64,000 nucleotides of DNA. Origin: Novosphingobium sp. SG919 (lineage in GTDB: Bacteria > Pseudomonadota > Alphaproteobacteria > Sphingomonadales > Sphingomonadaceae). The notes under the pieces are model-generated. The model saw nothing but the letters and a program-made list of their open reading frames with translations, ran no database searches and was not told the DNA's origin. The first letter of the stretch is position 1. Each line of letters starts with the position of its first letter. The position numbers and the translations under genes were made by a program. Positions 1 to 7,382 of this stretch are shown here, piece by piece. Where the stretch lies: the NCBI RefSeq assembly GCF_012932495.1, contig NZ_JABCNG010000001.1, positions 124,001 to 188,000 of the forward strand, given 5' to 3'.

Positions 1-58
1 CCGGACCTGGCCGGTCCTGTCCGAGCAGGACCACGCCCAGATAGCGCGCGAGGCTCAT
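1..58 (-). CDS. Lasso peptide cyclase (C protein), N-terminus only
   Basis: The first 19 codons are visible (MSLARYLGVVLLG...) before the window edge. The ATG overlaps the stop of the upstream B gene in an ATGA, so the two are translationally coupled. In proteobacterial lasso clusters the gene after B is the asparagine-synthetase-like C protein, which adenylates the Asp/Glu side chain and closes the ring. The identification rests on position and coupling; the fragment itself is too short to show a domain. Confidence 0.6.
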   Translation of the reverse strand, partial: MSLARYLGVVLLGQDRPGP

Positions 59-708
59 AGTTGCAGGATCGGGGTGAAGCAGGCGACGCGCTCGTGGGTA
101 TCGCCGAGGATGGCATCGGCGCTCTGGATCCAGCAATGCGCTTCGAACGGATCGAGCCGAACGCCGAGCACCATGTGGCAGGCGATCCCGCGCGCGCGCA
201 GGAAGTGCAGCAGCGCGATCGAGTCGGGCAGGCAGGTTCCTTGCGCGGGCACAAGCTGCCGCGCCCGGACGAACAGGACGGTCTGGACCGCTTCGCTGTC
301 TGGCGGTCGGGATGCCGATGGTTGGGCCTGGAGGCGCCGGATCCACGCCACCAGCGCGCGCAGGGGGATGACGCGGACCGCGATACGCGCGATGACGATC
401 CGGGCCAGCGCTGTCCCTACCGCCCATGGCGCGCGACATCGCGCGTTGATGCTGCGCGGCGGCAGGTCGCGTTCGGGCACGGCAAGGCTGGTCGGCGCCA
501 CCGGGCGGCCGAAATCCGGGTCGCAGAGGCCGATCCTGGCTAAGCACTCGAACCGATCAGCCAGTCCGTCGCCAAGGGCGCTGCCGCTTCGAAGCGCATG
601 CAAGGCCTCGACCAGATGCGGTGATAATTGCAGATAGATATCGCGTGCAATGTCGATGACGACGATCCGCGCGCCGACCTGGCACCAGGCAATCTCCGGA
701 CGGGCCAT
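55..708 (-). CDS. Lasso peptide biosynthesis B protein (RRE fused to leader peptidase)
   Basis: 217 aa from the ATG at 708. Residues 1-80 form the segment that in fused proteobacterial B proteins is the RRE (B1) leader-binding domain. The C-terminal half is a transglutaminase-like B2 protease with the expected Cys-His-Asp triad: C159 in GTCLPDS, H191 in FEAHCWI and D203 in LGD. It would bind the precursor leader and cut it off before cyclisation in the cytoplasm. It lies 105 bp downstream of the precursor gene and overlaps the next gene by 4 bp. The reading frame stays open up to 786, just after the precursor stop, so a longer start is possible; MARPEIAW is preferred because homologues begin near there, but no strong ribosome binding site decides it. 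Confidence 0.9.
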   Translation of the reverse strand: MARPEIAWCQVGARIVVIDIARDIYLQLSPHLVEALHALRSGSALGDGLADRFECLARIGLCDPDFGRPVAPTSLAVPERDLPPRSINARCRAPWAVGTALARIVIARIAVRVIPLRALVAWIRRLQAQPSASRPPDSEAVQTVLFVRARQLVPAQGTCLPDSIALLHFLRARGIACHMVLGVRLDPFEAHCWIQSADAILGDTHERVACFTPILQL

Positions 709-780
709 GGGGCATTCTCGCTTCCGGCAGGCGGGCGTCGGCAGCGGCCGGCCGCGCCATTCGCAGTGGCACAAGGCTTG

Positions 781-802
781 GCGCATCCGGTGAGGGATGC
801 GC
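781..802 (-). promoter_or_regulatory. Hairpin between lasso precursor and B gene
   Basis: A perfect 8-bp inverted repeat (GCGCATCC / GGATGCGC) with a 6-nt loop starts 11 bp after the precursor stop. No T-run follows it, so it is better read as a partial terminator or mRNA-stabilising structure that keeps precursor mRNA more abundant than B/C mRNA. That role is inference. Confidence 0.6.
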
Positions 803-813
803 CAAGCGGTCGC

Positions 814-948
814 TCAGTCGTCGAGGATGCCGGCATGGCCCTGACCGGCGGGCAGATCCACCTGGCCACCGGCGATGCCCTTGGTTTCGACGCTCACGGC
901 GCCGAGTTCGACCACGTCGTCACGACGCTCTTCGCTGGTACGTTCCAT
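814..948 (-). CDS. Lasso peptide precursor (syanodin-like)
   Basis: A 44-aa peptide with a good Shine-Dalgarno AAGGAG at 957-962, 8 nt before the ATG. The leader ends ...SVETK, placing the conserved Thr at position -2. The core (817-879) then starts with Gly1 and reads GIAGGQVD followed by LPAGQGHAGILDD. Asp8 is the only acidic residue at an allowed ring position, which predicts an 8-residue macrolactam between Gly1 and Asp8 and a 13-residue tail. From memory, syanodin I of Sphingobium yanoikuyae differs at about four of 21 core positions. The gene sits immediately upstream of the B/C genes that would process it. Confidence 0.92.
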   Translation of the reverse strand: MERTSEERRDDVVELGAVSVETKGIAGGQVDLPAGQGHAGILDD

Positions 949-1114
949 TTCGTCTTCTCCTTTTCGCTGCCCTAATGCAGCACAGGAAAAGTATGATGAC
1001 GCCGGTTCAGACGCGAACTTATATTGTCCCAGATTGAGAGTCGGTCGGCGGGAATGGGAGGTACTATTGCTGATCGGCAAGGCCGTATCTTGCGCCTTGT
1101 CCACGATACGATCG

Positions 1115-1741
1115 CTAAACATGTCCTGATGGTATCATCTTGTGGAGTGTTGGGCTCAGTCGGATGCGCTTGCGGTGATAGCGCGCCATCGCCTGGCGCG
1201 CCGCGCTCACAGCCTCGCCTTCGATTGTGACCATGAGCTGCGACAGCTCGTCGCGAAGACCGGGGAGCAGACGATGCTCCAGCGCCCGGGCGCGGGCGAG
1301 GGCCTGCGACGCTGCGGTGAGCGCGTCCTCGAGTTCCGCATTGCCGGCGTCCGATGCCAGAACGGCGAAGAGGGCGCTGGTCGCGGTGGCGAGCTGATCC
1401 GGCCGACCCAGGTCGCGCCGGAGCGCGCCGATGCGCGCCTTTGCCGGCTGGGAGACGCCGGTGCCAAGCCCAAGCTGCATCAGTTGGCCATGCCATTGGT
1501 AGAGGGTTGCCAGCCGCGCGGGACTGAGCGGCCGAACGCGGAAACCGCCCCCCGGCAGCAGGTCGACGAACCGCTCACCGACCAGCCGATTGAGAGCGTC
1601 GCGGACAGGGGTCGCACTGGTGCCGAATGCGTCCGTCAACTGGCCGAGCTTGAGCACCTGGCCGGGCAAGAGTGTGCCTTCGACGATCTCGCGCCGCACA
1701 CGCCGATAGACGTGATCGGCCGTCGCAGGCTCAGGGGCCAT
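1115..1741 (-). CDS. GntR-family transcriptional regulator
   Basis: 208 aa starting at the ATG at 1741, which has AAGGAG 7 nt upstream. Residues 8-70 are a GntR winged helix (DHVYRRVRREIVEGTLLPGQ, then LGQLTDAFGTSATPVRDAL). The remainder is an all-helical FCD-like effector domain, shorter than usual and lacking an obvious metal-binding His set. It is co-directional with the lasso genes and ends 166 bp before the precursor start, so it may control them or head the same transcript. The ligand is unknown. Confidence 0.85.
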   Translation of the reverse strand: MAPEPATADHVYRRVRREIVEGTLLPGQVLKLGQLTDAFGTSATPVRDALNRLVGERFVDLLPGGGFRVRPLSPARLATLYQWHGQLMQLGLGTGVSQPAKARIGALRRDLGRPDQLATATSALFAVLASDAGNAELEDALTAASQALARARALEHRLLPGLRDELSQLMVTIEGEAVSAARQAMARYHRKRIRLSPTLHKMIPSGHV

Positions 1742-1892
1742 CAAGCTGCTCCTTCGCGGATAACGATGCATCGGTGTTCTGTCTTGTGATCAGGCTGCCA
1801 CCTGGCGGGCGCTTGCCACCGTCTCGCGCCCAGGTTGTGCCGGTCATGCCTGCTGCGCCGCTGATTTGCCGGCATGTGGTTGCGACCGCGTG

Positions 1893-2327
1893 CTATGGCG
1901 TCATACGGGTCGCGTCCTGTCGGCCGGTTCCGCTCCAGATCTGCAGCAACTGGTCCAGCAGCCGGCATGTCTTCTCCCGGCCTTCCGGTGTCAGGCGGAC
2001 GCGCCTGTAGCGGTTGTCGCGCCGGGTCGCGCTGCCATCGCTGTCCGGGGCCGCGCCGCGACGGCTGCTCACCAGGCCGCGCCGCTCCAATTCGCCGATC
2101 TTGCGATGTGCTGTCGACGGCGGCGCCTGCAACGCGAGGCACAGGCTCCACGCGTGGAGCTGGCGATCTTCGCACTCGGCGAGATAGAGCTCCGCCAGCA
2201 TGTCGAGGCGCAGGGTCGCGGCAAAACCGTTCCCAAAGCAGGCGCCGGTGGCCTCGCGCATCCTGGCAAGGATGCGACATGCCTCGGCTCGCATGGCCGG
2301 CCCTGGCGATCCGCTCAACGCGGCCAT
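1893..2327 (-). CDS. MarR-like winged-helix protein
   Basis: About 144 aa. The central part (LHAWSLCLALQAPPSTAHR, then GELERRGLV) is a winged-helix DNA-binding domain and RYRRVRLTPEGREKTCRLLDQL is a typical MarR C-terminal helix. The start is uncertain. The ATG at 2327 has an AGG-type site; the frame is open to an ATG at 2486, which would overlap the preceding membrane-protein gene by 71 bp. It is the last gene of a four-gene leftward group with an HTH-membrane protein at its head, so it may regulate that group. It could instead belong to the lasso locus. Confidence 0.6.
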   Translation of the reverse strand: MAALSGSPGPAMRAEACRILARMREATGACFGNGFAATLRLDMLAELYLAECEDRQLHAWSLCLALQAPPSTAHRKIGELERRGLVSSRRGAAPDSDGSATRRDNRYRRVRLTPEGREKTCRLLDQLLQIWSGTGRQDATRMTP

Positions 2328-2415
2328 GCCCACGCCTCGTGGCCTGGCCAGCCAGGTTGCGTCCCGTCCTCGGACGCGGACGGATCGAATCGGGTGCAGT
2401 TGTCCGATCCGCGCT

Positions 2416-2907
2416 TCACTGTCGCGGCGTGGTTGGGTCCAGAGACGGCGAGCCCTGCCATCGCGCCGCTCTGGTCGCTTGCCCATCGACTGTGCCACGA
2501 CGGCTGCGCCGATGGTGGCGCTCGGTCCCGATGACGAGCAGCGACAGCATCGGGTAGGCGAGTTTGCCGAGGATGAACCAATAGGCGAGCGGCAGGATAT
2601 CGGACGCGAAGGCGCGCGATGCGTGGGCGCCAAGCGCCAGGCACTGGATCGCCGCGATCCACAGCGGCCAGAAGCGGTTCGCGGTGAGCGCGATGAAGAA
2701 CAACACGGCAAAGAGCGCCGTGTCGATCCAGACCAACTGCCACTGCACGGTGCGGAACGGCAGCGGCGCCTTCAGGTTCGTCAGGCTTGTCGCGATGGCC
2801 GCCAGCAGCATGGCCACTGCCGCATAGCGTTCCGGCGCGCCTCCGCGCCAGCCGGCATGGATCGTGACCGCCGCGATCAGGAGGAGGAACACGATGATCT
2901 CGGTCAT
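2416..2907 (-). CDS. Small integral membrane protein, unknown function
   Basis: 163 aa beginning MTEIIVFLLLIAAV. Four hydrophobic stretches are visible: residues 3-13, about 22-38 (YAAVAMLLAAIATSL), 50-70 (LVWIDTALFAVLFFIAL) and 75-125 (WPLWIAAIQCLALG, then ILPLAYWFILGKLAYPMLSLLVIG). The last 40 residues are charged and low in complexity. I do not recognise a family. It sits between a small soluble protein and a winged-helix protein in the same direction, with a 31-bp gap upstream. Confidence 0.65.
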   Translation of the reverse strand: MTEIIVFLLLIAAVTIHAGWRGGAPERYAAVAMLLAAIATSLTNLKAPLPFRTVQWQLVWIDTALFAVLFFIALTANRFWPLWIAAIQCLALGAHASRAFASDILPLAYWFILGKLAYPMLSLLVIGTERHHRRSRRGTVDGQATRAARWQGSPSLDPTTPRQ

Positions 2908-2938
2908 CGGGGACTCGCAAGGTCGGCACCACGCTCGC

Positions 2939-3247
2939 TCATCCGCTTCCCCCCGATGGCATTTTGAGCGTCGCACTCGCGGGGGGCTTGAGGACGTCGC
3001 CAAACGCATCCACGTCGATTCCCAGCTTGCGCCCCAGCGCTTCCAGCATGCGGTGGGCCTCGGCAATATGCCCGAGCGCATTCGAGGTCTGCAGCTGGGC
3101 ATGGCTGATGGCGGTGAGGACCTGATGGCCGGCGAGGGGAGACAGATTGCCCCCGACTTGCGCGAGGATGGCCGAGGTCGACAGCTCGCCGCCTTTCGCG
3201 AACAGCGCCTGGAGCAGCTTCTCATAGGCGTGTAGGTCGCCCGCCAA
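2939..3247 (-). CDS. Small hypothetical protein in HTH-membrane cassette
   Basis: About 102 aa, predicted helical: DLHAYEKLLQALFAKGGEL, HQVLTAISHAQLQTSNALG, HIAEAHRMLEALGRKLGID. The coding frame is clear but the start is not. No ATG lies in frame after the upstream gene's stop at 3297; TTG at 3247 is the simplest start and ATT at 3256 is an alternative. No function is recognised. It lies between the LuxR-HTH membrane gene and the membrane-protein gene. Confidence 0.5.
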   Translation of the reverse strand: MAGDLHAYEKLLQALFAKGGELSTSAILAQVGGNLSPLAGHQVLTAISHAQLQTSNALGHIAEAHRMLEALGRKLGIDVDAFGDVLKPPASATLKMPSGGSG

Positions 3248-3296
3248 GGCGGCAATGCCAGGTGCCGGGCCCGGTGCCGGTTTGCACTGGCCGGCC

Positions 3297-3767
3297 TCAG
3301 GCTTCCGCAAGAAGCCGGGAGAGGACTTCGAGCCCGACGGCGAGCATGCCGAAACTTGCGGCGCCGGCGAGGACGATGAGGATGAACCAGAACAGGCGGT
3401 GGATAGGTCCGAGGTCATTGCGCTGTGCTCCCTTGTAGCGGAAGGGCAGCAGGACATGCCATTCGCCGACCTGCATCCCTGGGTCGGGCAGTGGGGGATC
3501 GTCCAGGCTGGCCGCTACCCCCGGAGTTTCGCCCTCGATTTTCCCGGGGGTCGTCCCATCGCGGCCGCCGTAGAGCAGTTCGGCGGCGCGACGGCGGTTC
3601 GGCGCCCCCAGGATCGCCACCGCTTCGGCGATGTAGGAATCCACCGTGCCGACGCCGATGCCCAGCGCGATGGCGATTTCCTTGGACGTCCGCAGGTGAA
3701 AGACATGCCACAGGCATTCGCGGTGCCGTGGAGAAAGGCGAAGTGCGAGCGTGTCCACGGCGTCCGT
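3297..3767 (-). CDS. LuxR-type HTH protein with C-terminal membrane anchor
   Basis: 156 aa from the ATG at 3767, which has AAGG 8 nt upstream. Residues 1-55 form a LuxR/sigma-4-like helix-turn-helix (LSPRHRECLWHVFHLRTS, then EIAIALGIGVGTVDSYIAEA). A proline-rich linker leads to one transmembrane segment near residues 125-150 (LFWFILIVLAGAASFGMLAVG). The topology implies a DNA-binding head tethered to the inner membrane. It lacks both a receiver and an autoinducer domain. It heads the leftward cassette that runs to 1893. Confidence 0.75.
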   Translation of the reverse strand, partial: TDAVDTLALRLSPRHRECLWHVFHLRTSKEIAIALGIGVGTVDSYIAEAVAILGAPNRRRAAELLYGGRDGTTPGKIEGETPGVAASLDDPPLPDPGMQVGEWHVLLPFRYKGAQRNDLGPIHRLFWFILIVLAGAASFGMLAVGLEVLSRLLAEA

Positions 3768-4546
3768 CATTGCGGCGACCTTGGCACGTCGGGCCGGAGA
3801 CGATGACAAGCGAGGGTCTGCGCAGGCGCGGCGATGGGCCTCCCAGGCATCTTGTCAGATGTCGTTCGCACCTGCTTTGCACCTCCTTCCGCCCGTCTGC
3901 GCGCAAGCGGTCTGCGGTATCTTTGGCAACCAAACCAACCCCTTGCCGCGAAGGACGAACACCATCGCGAGCCGGTGACGGATCGGGGAATTGCCCTTTT
4001 CCAACCCGCTCCCGCCGCCGCGCAAGGCCAGCGACACCCGCCGGACAAGGTCGCGCGCCCAAAAGTGGCAAGCTCGGGATGAGATGAGCCGAAGACTCGT
4101 CCTGCCTCCGTCGCTGCGGATGATTCGGGCTTGGGCGGTCGGCTCCCACCGCTCCGCAGCGACATGGCAACCGGAACGCGCGAGTGATGGGATCGGGACG
4201 GATTGCACCGTCGTTGGCTTCGCCTCCGGTATGCGCCGGGAGCGCGGCCGGTATCGGCGTGATCGGCCGCCGCAGACAGCCCGTGGGGAAATGCCCCACG
4301 ATCTTCGGGGGGTGACGCGCGCCCGCCTCGGGGACGATGAGCGCATGCGGCGCGGGGCGTGCTGGGTGATGCGGCCGGCATCCCTAGCGGACCCTGGGCG
4401 CGTCATCACGGCAAAGGGGGGTGCATGCACGGGCTGTCTACAAGCCTGTTCTTCGCGATGGATGCCGGCGTCCTGCCGGTACCGCCGCCTTGCGCGTCTC
4501 GCGCGCGCCTGGTTGCGCGGTCGCGGGCTCTGCCTGGCCCAAGACC
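3768..4546. other. No convincing gene (779 bp)
   Basis: Several long frames are open here on both strands, but none shows a recognisable protein and they run through the GC-rich sequence as shadows. The stretch must hold the promoter for the leftward cassette and the left flank of the mobile-element block that begins at 4547. I see no clear repeat or attachment site. Confidence 0.5.
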
Positions 4547-5312
4547 ATGAGCGGCAGCGTCTTGGCGCAGCGCATCGCGGCTTTGTCACGTCGCGGGCGC
4601 GCCGGGCTTGCCTGGGAAGTCTTGCGACGCGACCCGGCCTATCGCGCCGCCTGGCACAGTGCGATGGGGCTGTCGCGTGGCTTGGCCGGTGGGATCGACC
4701 GATCGGCCGCTGCGCCCGGGACCAACCTGGCCCGCCGCTGGGGGCTGCACTTTTGCCGCTGATCCGGGGGCGGATTCTACCCAGGTCGTGCCGGTCTGGT
4801 CGGTCGAGGCGGATCCTTGCGTCCTGCGCGCACGGATCGTGTCGCAGCAAACGGGCGCGTCGTTGCTCTTCGACGCCCGGGCCCGCAGCGCGCGGCGCAT
4901 TGCGGACGCGGAAGGGGAGCACATCGCTTTCGACTGCGAAGGCGATGTCGCCCGCATCGATCTCGTCGCGGGACATCTGCCCACACGCCCCGTGTTGCTT
5001 GGTTTCGAGATCGTCGCCGACGCACGGCTCGGGCGGCAGCTCGCCGCCCTGCGCCGCATCTATCTTTCGGCCAGAGCCTGCGCGCAGCCGCAGCGCCTGC
5101 GCCGCCAGCACCTGGCGCTGCTTGCCGCCGATGCCCGAGCTTCGGGTGCGAGCCTGCGCGAGATTGCCGACCTTGTCCTGGGACCGGGCGACTGGCCCGG
5201 GGCCGGCGAGCACCGCAAGTCGCTGGCCCGCCGGCTGGTGGCGGCCGGGTCCGCCCTCTGCGCCGGCGGGCCAGCCGTGATTCTGCAATCCTGGCCTGAG
5301 GGAAGCCCATGA
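4547..5312 (+). pseudogene. DUF6499/DUF2285-type element gene, frameshifted
   Basis: The N-terminal part, from ATG 4547, is a DUF6499-like domain (LAWEVLRRDPAYRAAW ... ARRWGLHF). It hits a stop just after the T4 run at 4751-4754. Dropping one T joins it to the next frame, which continues AADPGADSTQVVPVW ... and ends at 5312 with a DUF2285-like region (LRRIYLSARACAQPQ ... RKSLARRLVAAG). The restored protein would be about 254 aa. In alphaproteobacterial integrative elements this family is a DNA-binding accessory or regulatory gene. The single-base change may be a true null mutation, a homopolymer sequencing error, or frameshifting at TTTT. Confidence 0.75.
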
Positions 5313-5872
5313 CAGGTCGGCAACCAACCTGACGCACGCCATGTCCCGGGGCGCTTGGCGGGCCTGCGTTGGGAAAAGGCCAGGGCCATGCCTTCGTTTG
5401 TCGCGGGAAGGCACGGTGCAAGGCCGCAGGGGGTCTTCGGCGGGGGCACATCGGCAAGGCGGCAGCAACAGGGCCAAATCGACAGGGCCACATCAACAGG
5501 GGTGGGGCGCCTCGCGGCATGGCCGCGACCGCGCTCCAGGGCTCACCGGGTTCGCCCCCGAGCCCCTTGGCGGGTCTCGGCCGGACGGTGGCGATCGCTG
5601 GCGCACGATCATGGACGCCGCGCGATCCGCGCGGCGGCGTTGTTCGCTTTGCCTCTCCCGGCGCGGCGGAGGTGGCCGGCGCTCCCGCCTAGGCCCGTCG
5701 CGGCCAGGGACAACCCCGCCCGCTGCGCTTTGCGCGGGGTGCTCCACGTCCGTTCCGCCCTGACGGTGTCCCTGTCCGCTGCAGCCGGGCCTCTTGGTCG
5801 CGTTTCGCCGCCCACCCCCGCCTTCGCGGGGAGGCTTCGTGCCTTTTTCAGGGTGGTTGGAAAGGAACGGTC
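5313..5872. other. Non-coding GC-rich leader of the ardC operon (560 bp)
   Basis: No supported gene on either strand. The region probably carries the promoter of the ardC-DUF2958-parB group. It contains short GC palindromes, for example near 5706-5740 (GCCCGCTGCGCTTTGCGCGG) and 5815-5833 (CCCCGCCTTCGCGGGG). Confidence 0.5.
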
Positions 5873-6850
5873 ATGCCGAGATCATCGCGCCACAGTGCGG
5901 CCCGCAAGGATCGCAGCGACAACAGGGACGAACGCGCCAGCCTCTATGACGAAGTGACCGCGCGCATCGTCGCGGAACTGGAGGCGGGGCGCTTCCCGTG
6001 GGTCCAGCCCTGGGCCAAGGCCGAACAGGCAGGGCTGGGCATCGGGCCCGGCTTGCCGCGCAATGCCGTGACGGCCCGGCCCTATTCTGGCGTCAACATT
6101 CTCATCCTGTGGTGCGCCGTCATCGCCAGCGGCTGGCCTTCGCAAGGCTGGCTGACCTTTCGCCAGGCGCGCGAGGCGGGGGGCTGCGTGCGCAAGGGCG
6201 AGCGCGGCGTGAGCGTGGTCTATTCCGACCGCTTCACCCCCAAGGCCGAAGCCGAACGCGCCGCGCGCGATGGCGACGAGGCCCAGGCGGTTCCCTTCCT
6301 CAAGCGCTTTACCGTGTTCAACGTCGCCCAGTGCGATGGCCTTCCAGCCGGCCTTGGCGGCGATCCCCTGCCATTGCCCGAGTGCGACATTCCGCCTCTT
6401 GCCCAATCGGTGATCGCGGCATCGGGCGTCGATTTCCGGGTGGGTGGGGACACAGCCTTCTATGCGCCCGATGCCGACCTTGTCGTCGTGCCGCCGCAGG
6501 CCGCCTTCTTCGAGCCGGTCAACTGGCACAGGACCGCGTTTCATGAACTGTGCCACCCGACGGGCCATGCCAAGCGGCTGAACCGCGACCTGACCAACCG
6601 CTTCGGCAGCAAGGACTATGCCCGCGAGGAACTCATTGCCGAAATGGGTTCGGCGTTTCTTTGCGCGGCGCTCGGCATTGTCCCGACGGTCCGGCATGCC
6701 GATTACCTCGGCGCCTGGCTCGACGTTCTGCGCGAGGACAACCGCGCCATCTTCCGCGCCGCCAGCGCCGCTTCCAAGGCGGCCGACTGGCTGCTGTCCC
6801 GCCATCATGCCGCCGCGCGGGCCCGGGAAGACGAAAGGATCGCGGCATGA
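5873..6850 (+). CDS. ardC: ArdC-like antirestriction / ssDNA-binding zincin
   Basis: 325 aa. The N-terminal ArdC ssDNA-binding domain (DUF1738) is seen in ASLYDEVTARIVAELEAG, FPWVQPW and RPYSGVNILILW. The C-terminal zincin-like domain has the metalloprotease signature HELCH near residue 224 and a downstream EELIAEMGSAFL helix. Proteins of this type are carried by conjugative elements and are thought to protect incoming single-stranded DNA from restriction. A good site (GGAAAGGAACGGTC) precedes the ATG. The stop overlaps the next start (ATGA). Confidence 0.9.
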   Translation: MPRSSRHSAARKDRSDNRDERASLYDEVTARIVAELEAGRFPWVQPWAKAEQAGLGIGPGLPRNAVTARPYSGVNILILWCAVIASGWPSQGWLTFRQAREAGGCVRKGERGVSVVYSDRFTPKAEAERAARDGDEAQAVPFLKRFTVFNVAQCDGLPAGLGGDPLPLPECDIPPLAQSVIAASGVDFRVGGDTAFYAPDADLVVVPPQAAFFEPVNWHRTAFHELCHPTGHAKRLNRDLTNRFGSKDYAREELIAEMGSAFLCAALGIVPTVRHADYLGAWLDVLREDNRAIFRAASAASKAADWLLSRHHAAARAREDERIAA

Positions 6851-7275
6851 TCCTGCTGCCCGACGATCTGCGCGCGGCCCTGCGCGCCAACGCCATGCGC
6901 CATGACGCCGCCATGCGCGGCGGCCTTGCCGAACCCGATTTCCGGCCCGTGCTCAAGCTGTTCAACCCCATGGGCGCAGCGACATGGCTGGCGACCGAAC
7001 TGGCCGAGGATGGCGATACGCTGTTCGGCCTCGCCGATCTTGGCTTCGGTTGCCCGGAACGCGGTTCCTTCAGCCTTGCGGAAATCGCATCCGTGCGGCT
7101 GCCCTTTGGCCTCGCCATCGAACGCGATTGCGCATTTTCGACCGCGCATCCGCTCTCGGTCTGGGACGCCTGGGCGCGCCGTTCCGGCTCGATCCTCGGC
7201 GCCCAGGCGATGCTCTGGCGCCTCGGCCCGGATGCGGGCGAGGCACCGGCGGCGCCCGAGTCTCCCCCGTCCTGA
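6847..7275 (+). CDS. DUF2958 family protein
   Basis: 142 aa, matching the family in its start (MILLPDDLRAALRANA), its centre (PVLKLFNPMGAATWLATEL) and the tract DTLFGLADLGFGCPERGSFSLAEI. Its function is not established. In alphaproteobacterial elements it almost always follows ardC, as here, with a 4-bp overlap implying coupled translation. Confidence 0.88.
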   Translation: MILLPDDLRAALRANAMRHDAAMRGGLAEPDFRPVLKLFNPMGAATWLATELAEDGDTLFGLADLGFGCPERGSFSLAEIASVRLPFGLAIERDCAFSTAHPLSVWDAWARRSGSILGAQAMLWRLGPDAGEAPAAPESPPS

Positions 7276-7382
7276 CGGGGGATGACCCACGGCGGCGCAC
7301 CGCGCCGCCATCCCCGTGCCGGTCCCGCCACAAACTTGGCAAATCGCGTGACCGGCACCTTGTGCAAGAAAGGTGATGACCC

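Noticed and set aside
1893..2711. Full 272-aa version of the winged-helix gene
   Set aside because: The N-terminal 100 or more residues overlap the membrane-protein gene and are low-complexity Arg/Ser; the later start at 2327 is more credible.
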